From: Chrysaora quinquecirrha
Taxonomy: Eukaryota > Cnidaria > Scyphozoa > Semaeostomeae > Pelagiidae
DNA: 64,000 nt
Reading direction: 5' to 3'
Assembly (NCBI GenBank): GCA_014526335.1
Contig: JACTAT010000044.1
Span: 548,539-612,538 of the forward strand
The position numbers and the translations under genes were made by a program. The notes beneath the pieces are model-generated. The model saw only the letters and a program-made list of their open reading frames with translations. It was not told the origin of the DNA and made no database searches. This document shows, in pieces, positions 23,301 to 34,187 of this stretch; positions within the stretch are counted from its first letter, which is position 1; every line of letters starts with the position of its first letter.

Positions 23301-23615
23301 TTCGGCCGTAAAGTTAAGTTGAACGTGATTGGTTGATTTGCGGCCTGCATAGTTATGTGGTAGCAACCGATCCGCACTTCGAGTAAACCACAGTGATTTC
23401 ATGGTGTTCACTGCAATCAGTCAAAGGTAGATCGATTTTATTCTGATATTTTGTTAAATTAGTTATAATAATAGGTTTTTAAATAGTTTATAGTTGTCAT
23501 TTGAATTAAATTTTAGAATTTCGTGTTAGTCTGTATATAGGATTTTGTGTTTCAAGTTCGAATTCTTCGTGGATTTTGGCCTAGGCCGTACGTGTGGGTG
23601 TATTTGCTGTGCTTC
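23301..23615 (+). repeat. Left TIR of the ISL2EU-type transposon
   Basis: Shared landmarks with the right side are ATTGGTTGATTTGCGGCCTG, GCAACCGATCCGCACTTCG, CACTGCAATCAGTCAAAGGT, ATTCTTCGTGGATTTTGGCC and TAGGCCGTACGTGTGGGTG. Total length is about 315 bp. Identity with the right TIR looks above 95%, suggesting recent activity. Confidence 0.8.
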
Positions 23616-23680
23616 ATCGTTATCGCCGTTGTATAAAATAAATATCTAAATTGGAGATTTAAAAATATCGTTTCATAAAA

Positions 23681-25242
23681 ATGCCAAAGTATTGCTCAGT
23701 TTTTGGCTGTAATGCATCGTCAGCTAGTTCCAATGAGTCATTTTTTCAATACCCATCTGGACCAAATACGAGAAGATCTTGGATAAGTAGAGTGCGAAGG
23801 GAAGGGTTCAAACCGACTTCTACATCCTACGTATGCAGTAGACATTTCTCAGCTGATAATTTTTCAGAAACTAAGAATGATACTCCTGGTCAATTTCAAA
23901 GAAAGCGATTGAAAAGAGGTGCAATCCCAAACGTAAATCTCCGTGGAAATGAAACAGATGAGCGTGTTGCAAAGAGGACAAGTAATGTTTCAAGAAAGGC
24001 ACTTGAACCTTCCATTCCGAACCCTTTACTATCTGAATCAAAATTAGATGAGGAACAGCTTACTGAAGCAACTTTTGTTAGCCCAGAAGTAGAAGCAAAT
24101 GTTGGCTTGACAGAGGAGGAGAAGAACTTTTTAGAAATGAAGGAACTAAAAGATGAACTGGCAAGAGCTAAGGAACAAATTTCAAAACTGGAGAAAAATA
24201 TGTTTAATTACAAAAATCTGAAAGATCATGAAATTCAACGATACACTGGTATAAGTAAAGCCGTATTCAATTCGTTGGCAAGTCTTATTCAACGTTTTAC
24301 ACCTCTCAATTACTGGTCTGGATCTTCTGTTACCTCTGTGAGCATTGAAGACCAACTCCTTATTTTGCTTATGAAGCTAAGATTGGATCTTCCTTACTTT
24401 GATTTAGCCCGCAGGTTTTCTTTGAGTCAGACAACAATCCAGAACATATTCATGACATATATTCACGTATTACATGAACTTCTGTTTCTGGGAATGTTGA
24501 ACAAGATTCCATCACTTGAAAAAAATAAGTGCAGCCTTCCAGAATCATTTGGTAGCTTCTCCAATTGCAGGATAATTTTAGATTGCACTGAATTCCGTGT
24601 TAGCGTTCCAAGAAAGGATCTCGAAGCAGCATCAAGTTCCTTCAGCAATTATAAACACTACCTCACTGGCAAGTTTCTTGTAGGCGTTGCTCCAAATGGC
24701 TGCATTACCTTTGTAAGTGAAAGATTTCCTGGTAGCACCAGTGATAAAATTGTTACAAAGGAATCAGGAATAGTACATCATTTTCAGGTATGGCTACAGC
24801 TATTCATGTTTTTGTTTCAGTGTATCAGTTGCTTGATCGTGTGAGCATTAATGCATTGATAAACCTCAAAATTAAGATTTTGTTTCTATTTTTGTTGTAG
24901 GCAGGTGATCTTATATTGGCTGACAAAGGTTTTCTTATTTATGACCTGCTTCCAAAAAATGTATTTTTGAATCTTCCTGCTTTTCTTGCTGGCAAAACTC
25001 AATTGACCAAAGAAGAAGCTGCATTTTCAAGAAAAATAGCCTCTTGCAGAATCCATGTTGAAAGGGCAATTGAGCGCATGAGAAACTATAAAATTCTGCA
25101 CACAATTACAGCACCACTAAGGCCATTTGTAAACAAATTTGTGCAAGTCTGTGCAACATTAGTTGATCTGCAGTCACCAATAATAGCTGGAGTCCTCCAG
25201 AATTATGCAGAGTCTGCAAATACAGATAAAGATAATGATTGA
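23681..25242 (+). CDS. THAP-domain DDE transposase (ISL2EU type), two exons
   Basis: Exon 1 is 23681-24787 (369 codons) and exon 2 is 24901-25242. The intron has CAG|GTATGG as donor and TTTTGTTGTAG|GCAGG as acceptor, and joining keeps the frame, giving 482 residues. Residues 1-90 form a THAP zinc-binding domain (C2CH: CSVFGC, then CSRHF, with the GAIPNV tail). A short coiled coil of Glu/Lys follows around residues 150-180. The C-terminal part is a DDE_Tnp_4 nuclease: ILDCTEF (D about 301), GSTSDKIV (D about 355), ADKGF just after the junction, and HVERAIERMRNYK with the final acidic residue. It should bind the TIRs and cut the element out. The start is the first ATG before the THAP cysteines. 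All catalytic residues are visible and no lesion is seen. Confidence 0.85.
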
Positions 25243-25353
25243 AAAAGCTGTTAAATTGATTTGTTTTAATGTTGATTATACATGTTATTAATATAGTACA
25301 TAATGTAGATTTAATATTGAAGCCATGTTATGCACACATAATTCTACTTTTGA

Positions 25354-26658
25354 TTAATCATCACCAGTGCTGCAATAATTAGGAAGAAGGTCATTCAAAT
25401 AAAAGTCCTTTAAAAGAGGAACTTTTGTTCTTTCCCAGTCCGGATCTTTTTGAACTGAAATTATTTTTGTTTCTTTTTTTGTCCAAATTACAAAATCTCC
25501 AGACTCGACACGAACTGCTACCATTTCTGCTTGAATTTGGTGCCAATAATTGTGACCTTTTCTTAATTCACCATCCTTTGTAAGGTAAAATGAAGTTGCT
25601 TTTGAGCCCTCTGGCTACTCCTTTGCTATTGCTTCATTTATTGTGCATTCCCTGTACTTCCAAGGACACTTGACTTCCAGGATCCCTTTCTTCTCTTCAT
25701 CTCCCTTATAGGATATTATCCCATCTGGGCTGCTCCCCAAAAAGCCACACGGGAATAGATGGATCCCAGTCTCTTTCACTTTGTTGCCAGTGAGCTCTTT
25801 GTAGTGGCTCACGGCAATGCTTTCATGCATTTGGCCCCACATTATGGAGTCTTTGGTCCCTAGAGAATATTCTCCTTTTAACTTTTTGAACAGAGAAGGA
25901 GGAAATTGATGATTGTGACACCTGTTTCTGTTTATTGCCCTCAATACATCACCAAAGTTGCTACCAGTTAGTCGCAGCCTCCTAAACTTTCCCCAAAGTG
26001 GTGACAATCTTTGCTCAACTGTATTTGCTGCAAGCCAATTGATTTGCTCTGCAGAGACCTTGCATTTTTCAGTAAATGTGACTTTGTTTTGTATAAATTC
26101 TTTTAACAAATCCTCAATGAGCATGGGCATCAAAGGATTAGTTAAATTTTCTAGTGGTTCTGGCCCAAGAATCCACTGCATTGGAACCAATTCTCCTGTT
26201 TGGTTTAAGGAATCGAAGAAAAATTCCCTGTCATCGTCAGTTACTTCTCTTGGCAGGGCTCTATATTCTGGCTTTGTATGTGGAAAAAAATCACCACATG
26301 TCTTGATCACATTTCTTGCAGCCTTTCTTGGTTTGGCTATCCATGAACTTGGAAGGTCTGTTTTGGAGTATCCCTTTTTATTGACATAAATTGCTGACAC
26401 GGCCATATGGCTGCAAAGCCATTTACCTCTGGGGCATTCACAGGTAGCAGAAGTTATTCCACCATCACCATTTATTTTTAATACAACCTTGTAACTCTTG
26501 TCTTTCATCGATGCTCTCAATGTTGCCTGAATCTCATGATCCTTTATTTGCAATGACAACACAAAGCCAGACTTATATTTCAGTTCTCCTTTCTCAACAC
26601 AGTTTGGATCGTTTTTGAAAAAATTGAAAATTCCAGCAAAAGTAATAATTTCGGACAT
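25354..26658 (-). pseudogene. SWIM zinc-finger plus YqaJ nuclease gene with one nonsense codon
   Basis: The frame opens at 26658 and, ignoring one TAG at 25615-25617 (codon 348), continues in the same phase to a stop at 25354, for 434 codons. A SWIM-type zinc finger lies at about residues 70-95 (TCECPRGKWLCSHM). The C-terminal half is a YqaJ-like PD-(D/E)XK exonuclease: GTKDSIMWGQMHE, LGSSPDGI with the catalytic Asp, LEVKCPWKY with E-x-K, and beyond the TAG a YWHQIQAEM helix that completes the fold. ISL2EU elements characteristically carry such a second protein, likely assisting transposition or repair. It converges on the transposase with a 111-bp gap. Read-through or a sequencing error is possible, but as written the protein lacks its last 87 residues. 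Confidence 0.75.
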
Positions 26659-26706
26659 AGTTACTTGAACACTTCCTTCAATTTAGATTGATAATAAAAC
26701 AGCGAT

Positions 26707-27639
26707 AAGGATATGAAAACCACGGCGAATACACCCACACGTACGGCCTAGGCCAAAATCCACGAAGAATTCGAAGTTGAAACACAAAATTCTATATACA
26801 AACTAAGGGGCCGCACACAAATCGATTCTTTCACACAAAACGTCCATTGGACGTTTTCAAATTACCCCCACCCCCCTCCCCCCAAAACGTCCCATTGAAA
26901 TCGATATTATATTGCCTTCGCAAGCAAGACTGCAAATGACCTATTACGAGCCGAACTCCTGCGCCCTGAGTGGCCACCTCGAAGCCGAAGCAAAACATAA
27001 CGCAACGCGTAAACGAAATAAATTTGACAACGAAACTTACGATAAGGATATTCCCCAATGCATAATAACTTAAATATCAAATTAAAAAGATATTTTGTAA
27101 GTCATGCGTGTCAAAAGTTTTTCCCAAAGTCGTTGGACTCAAAACGGCCTAAATTATTTCGATGTCATCTACGTACAGGCTACGTAGGTAGGCTAAATGT
27201 ATATAGAAAATGGTTGACCACTTACCGTAACTTCTCCGGTGGGTCTTGGAAAAACTTTTTTTAGCAAAAATGCAAAGTTCTCGAAAAAAATAATGATAGT
27301 CAGAAAAAATCGATATAACTGGATTTTGAAAACGTCAGGTCCTTGTACCCCCTCCCCCCCAAACGTCCAATGGACGTTTTGCGTGAAAGAATCGATATGT
27401 GTGCGGCCCCTAATACGAAATTCTAAAATTTAATTCAAATGACAACTATAAACTATTTAAAAACCTATTATTATAACTAATTTAACAAAATATCAGAATA
27501 AAATCGATCTACCTTTGACTGATTGCAGTGAACACCATGAAATCACTGTGGTTTACTCGAAGTGCGGATCGGTTGCTACCACGTAACTATGCAGGCCGCA
27601 AATCAACCAATCACGTTCAACTTAACTTTACGGCCGAAT
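26707..27639 (-). repeat. Right TIR of the ISL2EU-type transposon, split by an insertion
   Basis: Two pieces, 26707-26806 and 27411-27639, together mirror the left TIR. The break falls within the sequence that on the left side reads AGTCTGTATATAGG, and TAA is present on both sides of the inserted element. Confidence 0.8.
26807..27410. mobile_element. Harbinger-like miniature element (MITE), 604 bp
   Basis: The ends are inverted repeats of about 50 bp: GGGGCCGCACACAAATCGAT on the left and GGGGCCGCACACATATCGAT when the right end is reversed, both continuing into AAAACGTCCATTGGACGTTT. A TAA trinucleotide flanks it on both sides (26804-26806, 27411-27413), matching the TWA target duplications of PIF/Harbinger elements. 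It has no transposase gene. The interior contains C-runs next to each TIR. Its position inside the TIR of another transposon shows it arrived later. Confidence 0.82.
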
Positions 27640-27640
27640 T

Positions 27641-28679
27641 TTGGAGAGAAAATGTGCTGTGTTTTATTTGAAAATTATTACTTACAGAAAAATCATATTT
27701 TGATCTCATTGATGGAAATATTTCAGGGAAGCTGTGCATCCACCTCAAGTCTGACGTTCTTTATTAGGCCATGTCCTTCATCGATGCCCTGTCGTTGTTC
27801 AACTCAACATGTTGAGCAGCCAGGACCGAGGGGTTCTTTAGTATTTACCTGTCTCCGTTCCTAAAGATGTTGGTGCCTATTACTGTCTGCCTTTTTGCCT
27901 GGTGCTCAATAGTATTCAAAATTTCCCTTATGTGAATGATGATTAGCTTTTGATTTTTGCTTTTGATTATGTTTTGATTTTTCATTCAATATATACAGTA
28001 AAATTGTCTTAATGTGAGACTGATATGATGAGACTTTCATCCCATTTTATACTTTTTACTGCCTATTATTAGCAAATTTGCCCAGTAAGATTAATTCAGT
28101 AAAACAATCACAAAATTACAAATTGAAATAATATTGAATAATGAATTATAGTCATAAAGAAAATAGACATTTTTGGCGTACACAGATTGACAATGAGGAA
28201 TGCTTTCAATTCTACCGATAAATTGTGATAACTCTCTGACTTATTAAAACAGAAAAATTAAAGAATTTGGGTTCTAGATGAGATCTGAGGACCTCTGTAA
28301 GGCTTGTAAGAAGATTGCAACGGTGACACAACAAGTATACAACTCGGTAATGAAAGCTGCTCCATCAGGAAAAAATACTTCAGAGCCTTCAGTTGATCTT
28401 CGTTTATTTTTCAATATCATATAACATTTTAACGAAGTCTAAGCCTTTTATAAACTTCTCTTCGTTCCAAACAAGATCCCTCATAGCTTTAGTGCGCACA
28501 TTCGCCATCTTGGAATCTTTAACATTTGCTAAATAAAATCCGCGTGGTGAACTCGCTGAGAAACGTGCAAAACAAAAACAAAGCCTTTGTATTTGGAGCC
28601 AATCAATGATTGAGCTACCTCACGAAAAGTTGTGAGGTGAATTTTATTGGTTGTTAAACAATTGTTTAACAATGGCAAA
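27641..28679. other. Intergenic spacer, nothing firm
   Basis: About 1 kb of AT-rich DNA. A 34-codon minus-strand frame from 28508 to 28404, beginning MANVRTKAMRDLVW, could be a first exon, but no partner exon was found. A small CCTCAC/GTGAGG inverted repeat lies near 28617-28637, with CCAAT words on either side. No gene is called. Confidence 0.4.
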
Positions 28680-28795
28680 TTTTAAGATTATAGCTGAAAT
28701 GGAGGCTGAAACAAGCTTTTTTGATTTTAATGCGCAGACTGTACACTTCCTTGAAGAAGCGTTTCAGGCTGTGCTCAGGCTAGGTCTGTTTCACT
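28680..28795 (+). repeat. Inverted copy of the chromodomain-fragment N-terminal segment
   Basis: About 75-115 bp match the reverse complement of 23040-23150, including TTTAATGCGCAGACTGTACA and GAAGAAGCGTTTCAGGCTG. It lies on the opposite strand, on the far side of the ISL2EU-type transposon, and abuts the end of the gypsy pol fragment. Confidence 0.65.
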
Positions 28796-31115
28796 TTTGT
28801 CGTCTTGTTCGTCGTTATCGTTATTATCATTACTTGTTGTATCTACATCCACTGGATCTTCTGGTCGATTATCTAAGGAAACAAAAGGCTTTAAACGATT
28901 AACATGCACAATCTGCATATAATTTCTTTCTTCGTTAGAATCAAGTAAATAATTAACGGGGGATTTCTTAGCAAGAATCCTATATGGACCATGCCAATTA
29001 TGTGTTAACTTTGATGATAAACCTTTTCTGCTATTAGGGCTAAACAACCACACCTGTTGACCGATAGAGTATGATACCTCCGTAGCGTTCTTATCATAAT
29101 TCGCTTTTTGCCTTTGTTGCACCAGTTCTATATTATCATGAGCAAATTTGCGTGCTTGAATAAATCTATCCGCTATAACAGCTCAATAGTCATCAGTGCT
29201 CTGATAACTTTCCTGAGCCTTATGCAACGAAGCATCAATGGGAAGACAAGGGTCTCTACCATACATTAAGTAAAAAGGCGTTTCCTTAGTACTCGCTTGA
29301 ATAGACGTACGGTATGCGATTAAAGCGTAAGGCAAGAAAAGATCCCAATCGGACTGATGCTCAGACACGTACATGGAGATGATGGTAGTGAGCGAATGAT
29401 TGAATCGCTCTACAAGTCCGTCGCATTCTGGATGATAACTTGTACTATTGACTTTGGAGGTATTCACCATTTGACAAATACCTTTGACGACCTTAGACAG
29501 AAAGTTTTTACCTCGGTCAGATAATAATTTACGAGGGGCTGAGTGGCGACATAAAATTTCTTCTACGAATAACTTAGCAGTAGTTACTGCGTCTGCACTT
29601 CTAACAGCAAATGCTTCTTGCCACTTGGTGAAATAATCGGAGAATACAACAACATACTTATTGCCTTGTTCTGATGTAGGAAATGGACCTAATACATCTA
29701 AAGCGACGCAATCAAAAGGTCCTTCAACTGGTATGGGCTGTAACGGAGCCTTGGCTAAGTTACGTGGCATTTTCTTAGTCACACAGTCTACACACGATGC
29801 ACACCATTTCTCAATCTCAGTATACATACCAAACCAGAAATAGCGTTGCTGGATTTTATGATATGTTTTCTCGAACCCTAAGTGCCCAGACCTAAGTTCT
29901 TCATGCATAGATAACATTACTAGGTATGACTAGCTGTTTCTTAATTTGATCTCTTGTGCGTGCTAGACCCTTAGCTAAGTGAAATAATACACCATCTTCC
30001 AACACATAATCGTCCGCTGTTGCAATTAAACGATGTGCACTCACCAACTTTTCAGGAATATCACCCTTCTCAAAATAATTAATAAGATCTTCTAGTGCAG
30101 GGTCCTGTCTCTGCCTATTCTTAACCTCTTGTAATTGTAATCCAGGCGAGTCTATAGCATTAACCATGGCAACCAGGTTATCTGAAGTCTCTGTTTCAAA
30201 ACTGCTAGGTATTCTAGAAAGGGCATCTACGTTGTTATGTGATCTTCCTGGCCTATGTTTGATGACATAAGAATAGATTTGCAAACTTAAAGACCATCGT
30301 GATAGCCTAGAGTGGGGGTCTCTAGCATTATCTAGCCACTTTAAGGGGTTGTGATCAGTTATCACGTCAAATTCGCGCCCATAAAGGTACGGACGGAAAT
30401 ACTTGATTCCCCAAACTAAAGCTAAGCACTCTCTCTCTATTGTAGCATATTTCCTTTCATGGGGCTTCAAACTACGACTTGCAAAAGCTATAGTTTTCTC
30501 TATGCCATTGATGTTCTGAGCAAGTATGGCTCCAATACCTGTACCGCTTGCATCCGTGTACAAAGAGAAACGTTCGCCAAAATTAGGGTACGACAAAATC
30601 GGTGATTGTAACAAAGATTCCCTGAGGCATTCAAAAGAACGCTGACATTCATCACTCCACTCAAATTTAACGCCTTTCTTAAGAAGAAAGTTCAACAGCG
30701 CCGCGATTGCTGCAAAGTTCTTAATAAAACGACGATAATAAGAGACCAAAGCTACAAAGCTACGAATTTCATTACAATTTTCAGGAACTGGGTAATTCTG
30801 TATTACCGAAACCTTATCGGGATTGGGTTTGATACCGTCTTTCCCAACTATATGGCCTAAATAAAGGACTTCAGTTTTGCAAAAGTGGCACTTTTTCGGT
30901 TTGAGCTTAAGTCCTTTAGCTCTAAAACGATCAAATACTAGACGCAGATTCTCTAAATGTTTGTCAAACGACTTAGAGTATTCAATGACATCATCGAGCT
31001 AAATCATACAGATCTGCGACTGAAGACCACTGAGAACAAGCTGCATCATCTTTTGAAAGGTATAACTGGCATTAACAAGTCCCACAGGCATGACCCTGAA
31101 TTCAAAATTACTCAT
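28775..31115 (-). pseudogene. pol: Ty3/gypsy pol fragment, minus strand, 5'-truncated
   Basis: Reading down from 31115 there is the last part of the reverse transcriptase (FEFRVMPVGLVNAS, then a stop followed by LDDVIEYSKSF), the connection domain (YYRRFIKNFA), RNase H (YTDASGTGIGAILAQ, ITDHNPLKWL), the integrase zinc motif (HLGF...CASCVDC), the DDE core (LDVLGPFP, LSDRGKNF, LVERFN) and the C-terminal GPY-like region (HGPYRIL). Lesions are TAG at 30999-31001 exactly where the YxDD tyrosine should be, a frameshift near 29910 and a TGA at 29183-29185. Gag, protease and LTRs are absent. The fragment ends within a few bases of a HECT-gene splice acceptor at 31118-31119. Confidence 0.85.
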
Positions 31116-31119
31116 TTAG

Positions 31120-33002
31120 AAACAAGAAGTGGTTCCTGGACCTTCAAATGCTGAAGAAAGGACAAATCAAGCCATTCACCAGACTGTTCAAGGTGAGCGA
31201 GCCAGCCTTTTTCACCAAAATGCCGTGCAGCTGCAGCCATTATATTCTAACATGTCCATGCAGTCACGCTTGCAGTCACTGCCCAGTTCTTCTCTCACCC
31301 TGGCACGAAGTTATCACCAGAATTGGACAAACAGTTCTTGAACAACTTCTTCAAGATCATCAGAACGTGCAAGGTCGAGAACAGTAAGTCCATCACATGT
31401 CTCTCAACCTTATCTCTGCCGTGCCTGTAGTAGTGCTGGTGGTAGTGCAACAAACTATAGAAGACCCAGACCCGATCTTCCAAGGAAAGAGGCCAACAAG
31501 ACTCTAAAAGATGTTTTCCTTTGGACGCGGGTGCCACAACAGTGCCCAGGGGAGCCAAAAAAGCTCCCTTGTATGAGAACAAACAAGTAAAAAGTTCCCT
31601 GAAGATTGACCCAAATTGGAAGTTAGAATTTGTTGAAAAGATAGAGGAGGAATTCGCTTCCATACTGGATACCGGAAAGCCACCTCCAAGGTAACTTTTC
31701 AGCTTAGTCTATTATATTATATTATATTAATCCATATTTATACACGATATCCCTTCAGAAAAATTGTGTTGTATGTTTCTTGTGTTATACCTAGCAATCT
31801 CATTCCTCTGCCTATTTTGAATGATCGAGAAGGCCCTGTTTTGTAGTCGCTGAAGCGTTTGCAGATTGGTATTGAATAAGGTACCCCAAACAACATTCCC
31901 ATATCGGAGGCGACTTTCAACTAGCGCATGGTAAACCTCACACAGTTTAGATTGTGGAAGGATGTTTTTAAGTTTTTTCAAAGCTGACAGACCACATGCA
32001 GTGTTGTGCATCTTAAAGCTTAAACTCTAATAGAGCCCGCAGTCTATTTTAACTAGTTTAAAAATTACATATTTCTCAATTTCGATTTCTATTCTACATC
32101 AACTTTAAGTCCTTAAACTTTTTATCTACCTGATTTCTAAGAAAAATAATTAACCTGTCTTCAGTTAAGAACATTGGCTTTTTGAAGCATTAATTTGCTT
32201 TTCAATTATTTTTTTACCTTCTTTTTTGTAGATTTGAAGTTGTGAAATATGTAAATGGTTCCTTGGTTAAACCAAGCCTGTCCATTGGAGAAGAATAGCG
32301 AATGCCAAGCAAGGAGACATGCGAGCTCTTTATCCACTGGTAAGTCTAGCATACATGCAGATATATTCACATATTTTCCATGGGTATTTGATTTTAGTTT
32401 GTAAATTTGCAAAATATAAGATAAAATACGTTTGACACAACATTTTACCCTATCAGCTTATACAGCAAGAGAATCAGACCATACTGGATCTTTACCATCA
32501 AGCAGCAAAAGAACAACCTCATCAACAAAGTACAAGCTTCTTGGACCAGGAGCAGGTATTTAACATTGTTTTTTTTATAAAGTATATGATAATAATAAAT
32601 GATCTCATTTATAATGTTTATTTGTGTATATCACTGCCGTTTTAGCTTATACGACAAAACAATGAAGTGATGTTGGTTTCCGCCCCAGAAGATGGGGAAC
32701 AACAGCAAACTAATAGAAGTTTCTATGATCAGAGTCAGGTACCAAAATCTTAAGTCATGTTCCTCATTGGTTTTTATTGTAGGGCTCTGTGTTTCTCACG
32801 CAAAATGATATTACTGTAAATTATTTTCAAATTAGTTTCAATATCTATCTGTAGGAGCAAGCAAGCATCAACCACAGTAACCCACGGGAAATGTTATTCA
32901 ATCGACTGAAGGAGATGTTTCCTGATGCTGAGGAAGAAATTATTTTCAGCGCATCACACTTAGATTGTCTAAACAGTGCCACAGAGTATATCCTTGAGAA
33001 GG
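31120..33002 (+). pseudogene. HECT-family E3 ligase gene, 5' exons with CUE-like region
   Basis: Five exons can be read: 31120-31690, 32232-32339, 32457-32555, 32646-32738 and 32855-33002. Each junction uses GT/AG and phases match for exons 3 to 6. Exon 1 encodes a Ser/Gln-rich leader, then NYRRPRPDLPRKEANKTLKD and, after a frameshift near 31520, VPRGAKKAPLYENKQVKSS. Exons 3 and 4 both start LI(Q/R)Q. Exon 5 encodes NPREMLFNRLKEMFPDA...SATEYILEK, a CUE/UBA-like ubiquitin-binding helix set. A TGA at 31339 and a frameshift inside exon 2 are further lesions. The family appears in cnidarian gene sets as HECT ligases; this is recalled, not searched. The gene continues at 43723 beyond a transposon-filled intron. 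The true 5' end is not seen. Confidence 0.6.
31708..32011 (-). pseudogene. LINE C-terminal fragment in HECT intron 1
   Basis: A 94-codon minus-strand frame (32011 to 31727) resembles the thumb/C-terminal region of a non-LTR reverse transcriptase: LRYGNVVWGT, LQTLQRLQNRAFSII. The 3' end on the minus strand is a TATTA microsatellite at about 31708-31733, typical of LINE tails. The catalytic core is missing. It lies in the intron between HECT exons 1 and 2. Confidence 0.72.
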
Positions 33003-33197
33003 GTAATTTGAAATTTAAAAACTTCTTTGGAAAGAAATTAAACTTGATGCCTGAAATTTAGCAAATCTACAATCCAGCCTCATACAGCCATAGCTTGCCT
33101 AATGTAATTCACTTTTTAAGTGAATGATGTTATATGGATTATTGGACAATGAGAATGGATTGTATTATTTTGTTGTATATTGGTTGAGTACTGGATT

Positions 33198-33710
33198 TGT
33201 AGCGAAGTGTATTCATTAGTTTTTATCATTTTACTTTTTACTTTACTTAGGCCATATTAGTTTTTGCATTTTCTTTCTTCCATTCATTGGTTTTCTTTTT
33301 CCTCGCGTAGGATTTTTCCGCGCGTAGTCGTAGGTCCCTTTGCGTCATAGCGCAGCATAGGTATTCCCTTTCTATTGTTTTGGTTTTTCCGCCTAGGTTA
33401 CTCATCCCTCTCTCATACCTCGTTTTCCTCTTACCTCTAGTTTTCTTCCTATTATTACTCATCTTTATTTATTTTTACGTAGGTAGAAAATTATATTCCG
33501 TTTCCTTGTTTTAACTTTATATACCTGTACATAGCAAATTTTTAGTTAGTTGGATTTTAGTTGGTTAGTTGCTTCATAGTGATTATTGAAAGATACAGAA
33601 AAGCACAAAAGTCAGTCTTTCTCTCTCAAGGTTTTTCTGCAACAGCGATTCGCGGTGAGACAATTCCTTATCATTTTTATAAGTAAATAAATAACCTCTT
33701 ATTTGCTAAA
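33198..33710 (+). repeat. 5' LTR of the gypsy element
   Basis: 513 bp from TGTAGCGAAG to TTTGCTAAA. It differs from the 3' LTR at only three positions. The end is read from where the two LTR copies diverge; the primer-binding site follows immediately, with TGG at 33712. Confidence 0.9.
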
Positions 33711-34187
33711 TTGGTGACCACGACAAGTCAGTAATAAATCGATAGAATATTTTTCTTGATAAACAAGAGACTCAAATTGGCATTATCTTTGCATGAAAAC
33801 ATTGCAGTATTCATCGTACTGAACGTAATCAATCTCGTTATTCAATTCGTTGTTATTCTCGTTACTGGTTCTTCGTTGATATCAAAGTCCATTCAAGACT
33901 GTTGCCGTTCGTAGTTTATCAATAACTTTTATCATCATTTATTACTGTATATATCATATTGACTCATCGTATTTTTAACTTTTCGCCGTATTTAAATCAT
34001 CGCTGTTTTCAATTCGCGTTCTTTCGCCGTGCATTTCACGCAATGTTTGTTTGTTTATATCGTTCTGGTTGATCGATTTTCGTTATAAATTTTTCAAGAC
34101 GTTTATTTCAAGTTTCGAACAGTTTCTTCAAGTTTCAATCAGTTTCATTCGTCTTTCGATCAGTTTCGACAATTTTAACATCTAAAA

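Larger units (their letters stand above)
23300..27639. mobile_element. ISL2EU-type DNA transposon with two convergent genes
   Basis: Inverted termini beginning TCGGCCGTAAAGTTAAGTTG flank a plus-strand THAP-DDE transposase gene and a minus-strand SWIM-YqaJ gene. The left TIR runs from about 23301 to 23615. The right TIR is its inverse but is split by a 604-bp element. AT dinucleotides adjoin both tips (23300-23301 and 27639-27640), compatible with a 2-bp target duplication, although the tip symmetry (AATT) makes this ambiguous. The THAP transposase plus YqaJ nuclease pair is what is known for ISL2EU elements of the PIF/Harbinger superfamily. Apart from one nonsense codon in the second gene, the copy is nearly complete. 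Confidence 0.78.

Noticed and set aside
26831..27433. Short frames between the two halves of the right TIR
   Set aside because: The whole interval is a non-coding MITE defined by its inverted ends and TAA flanks.
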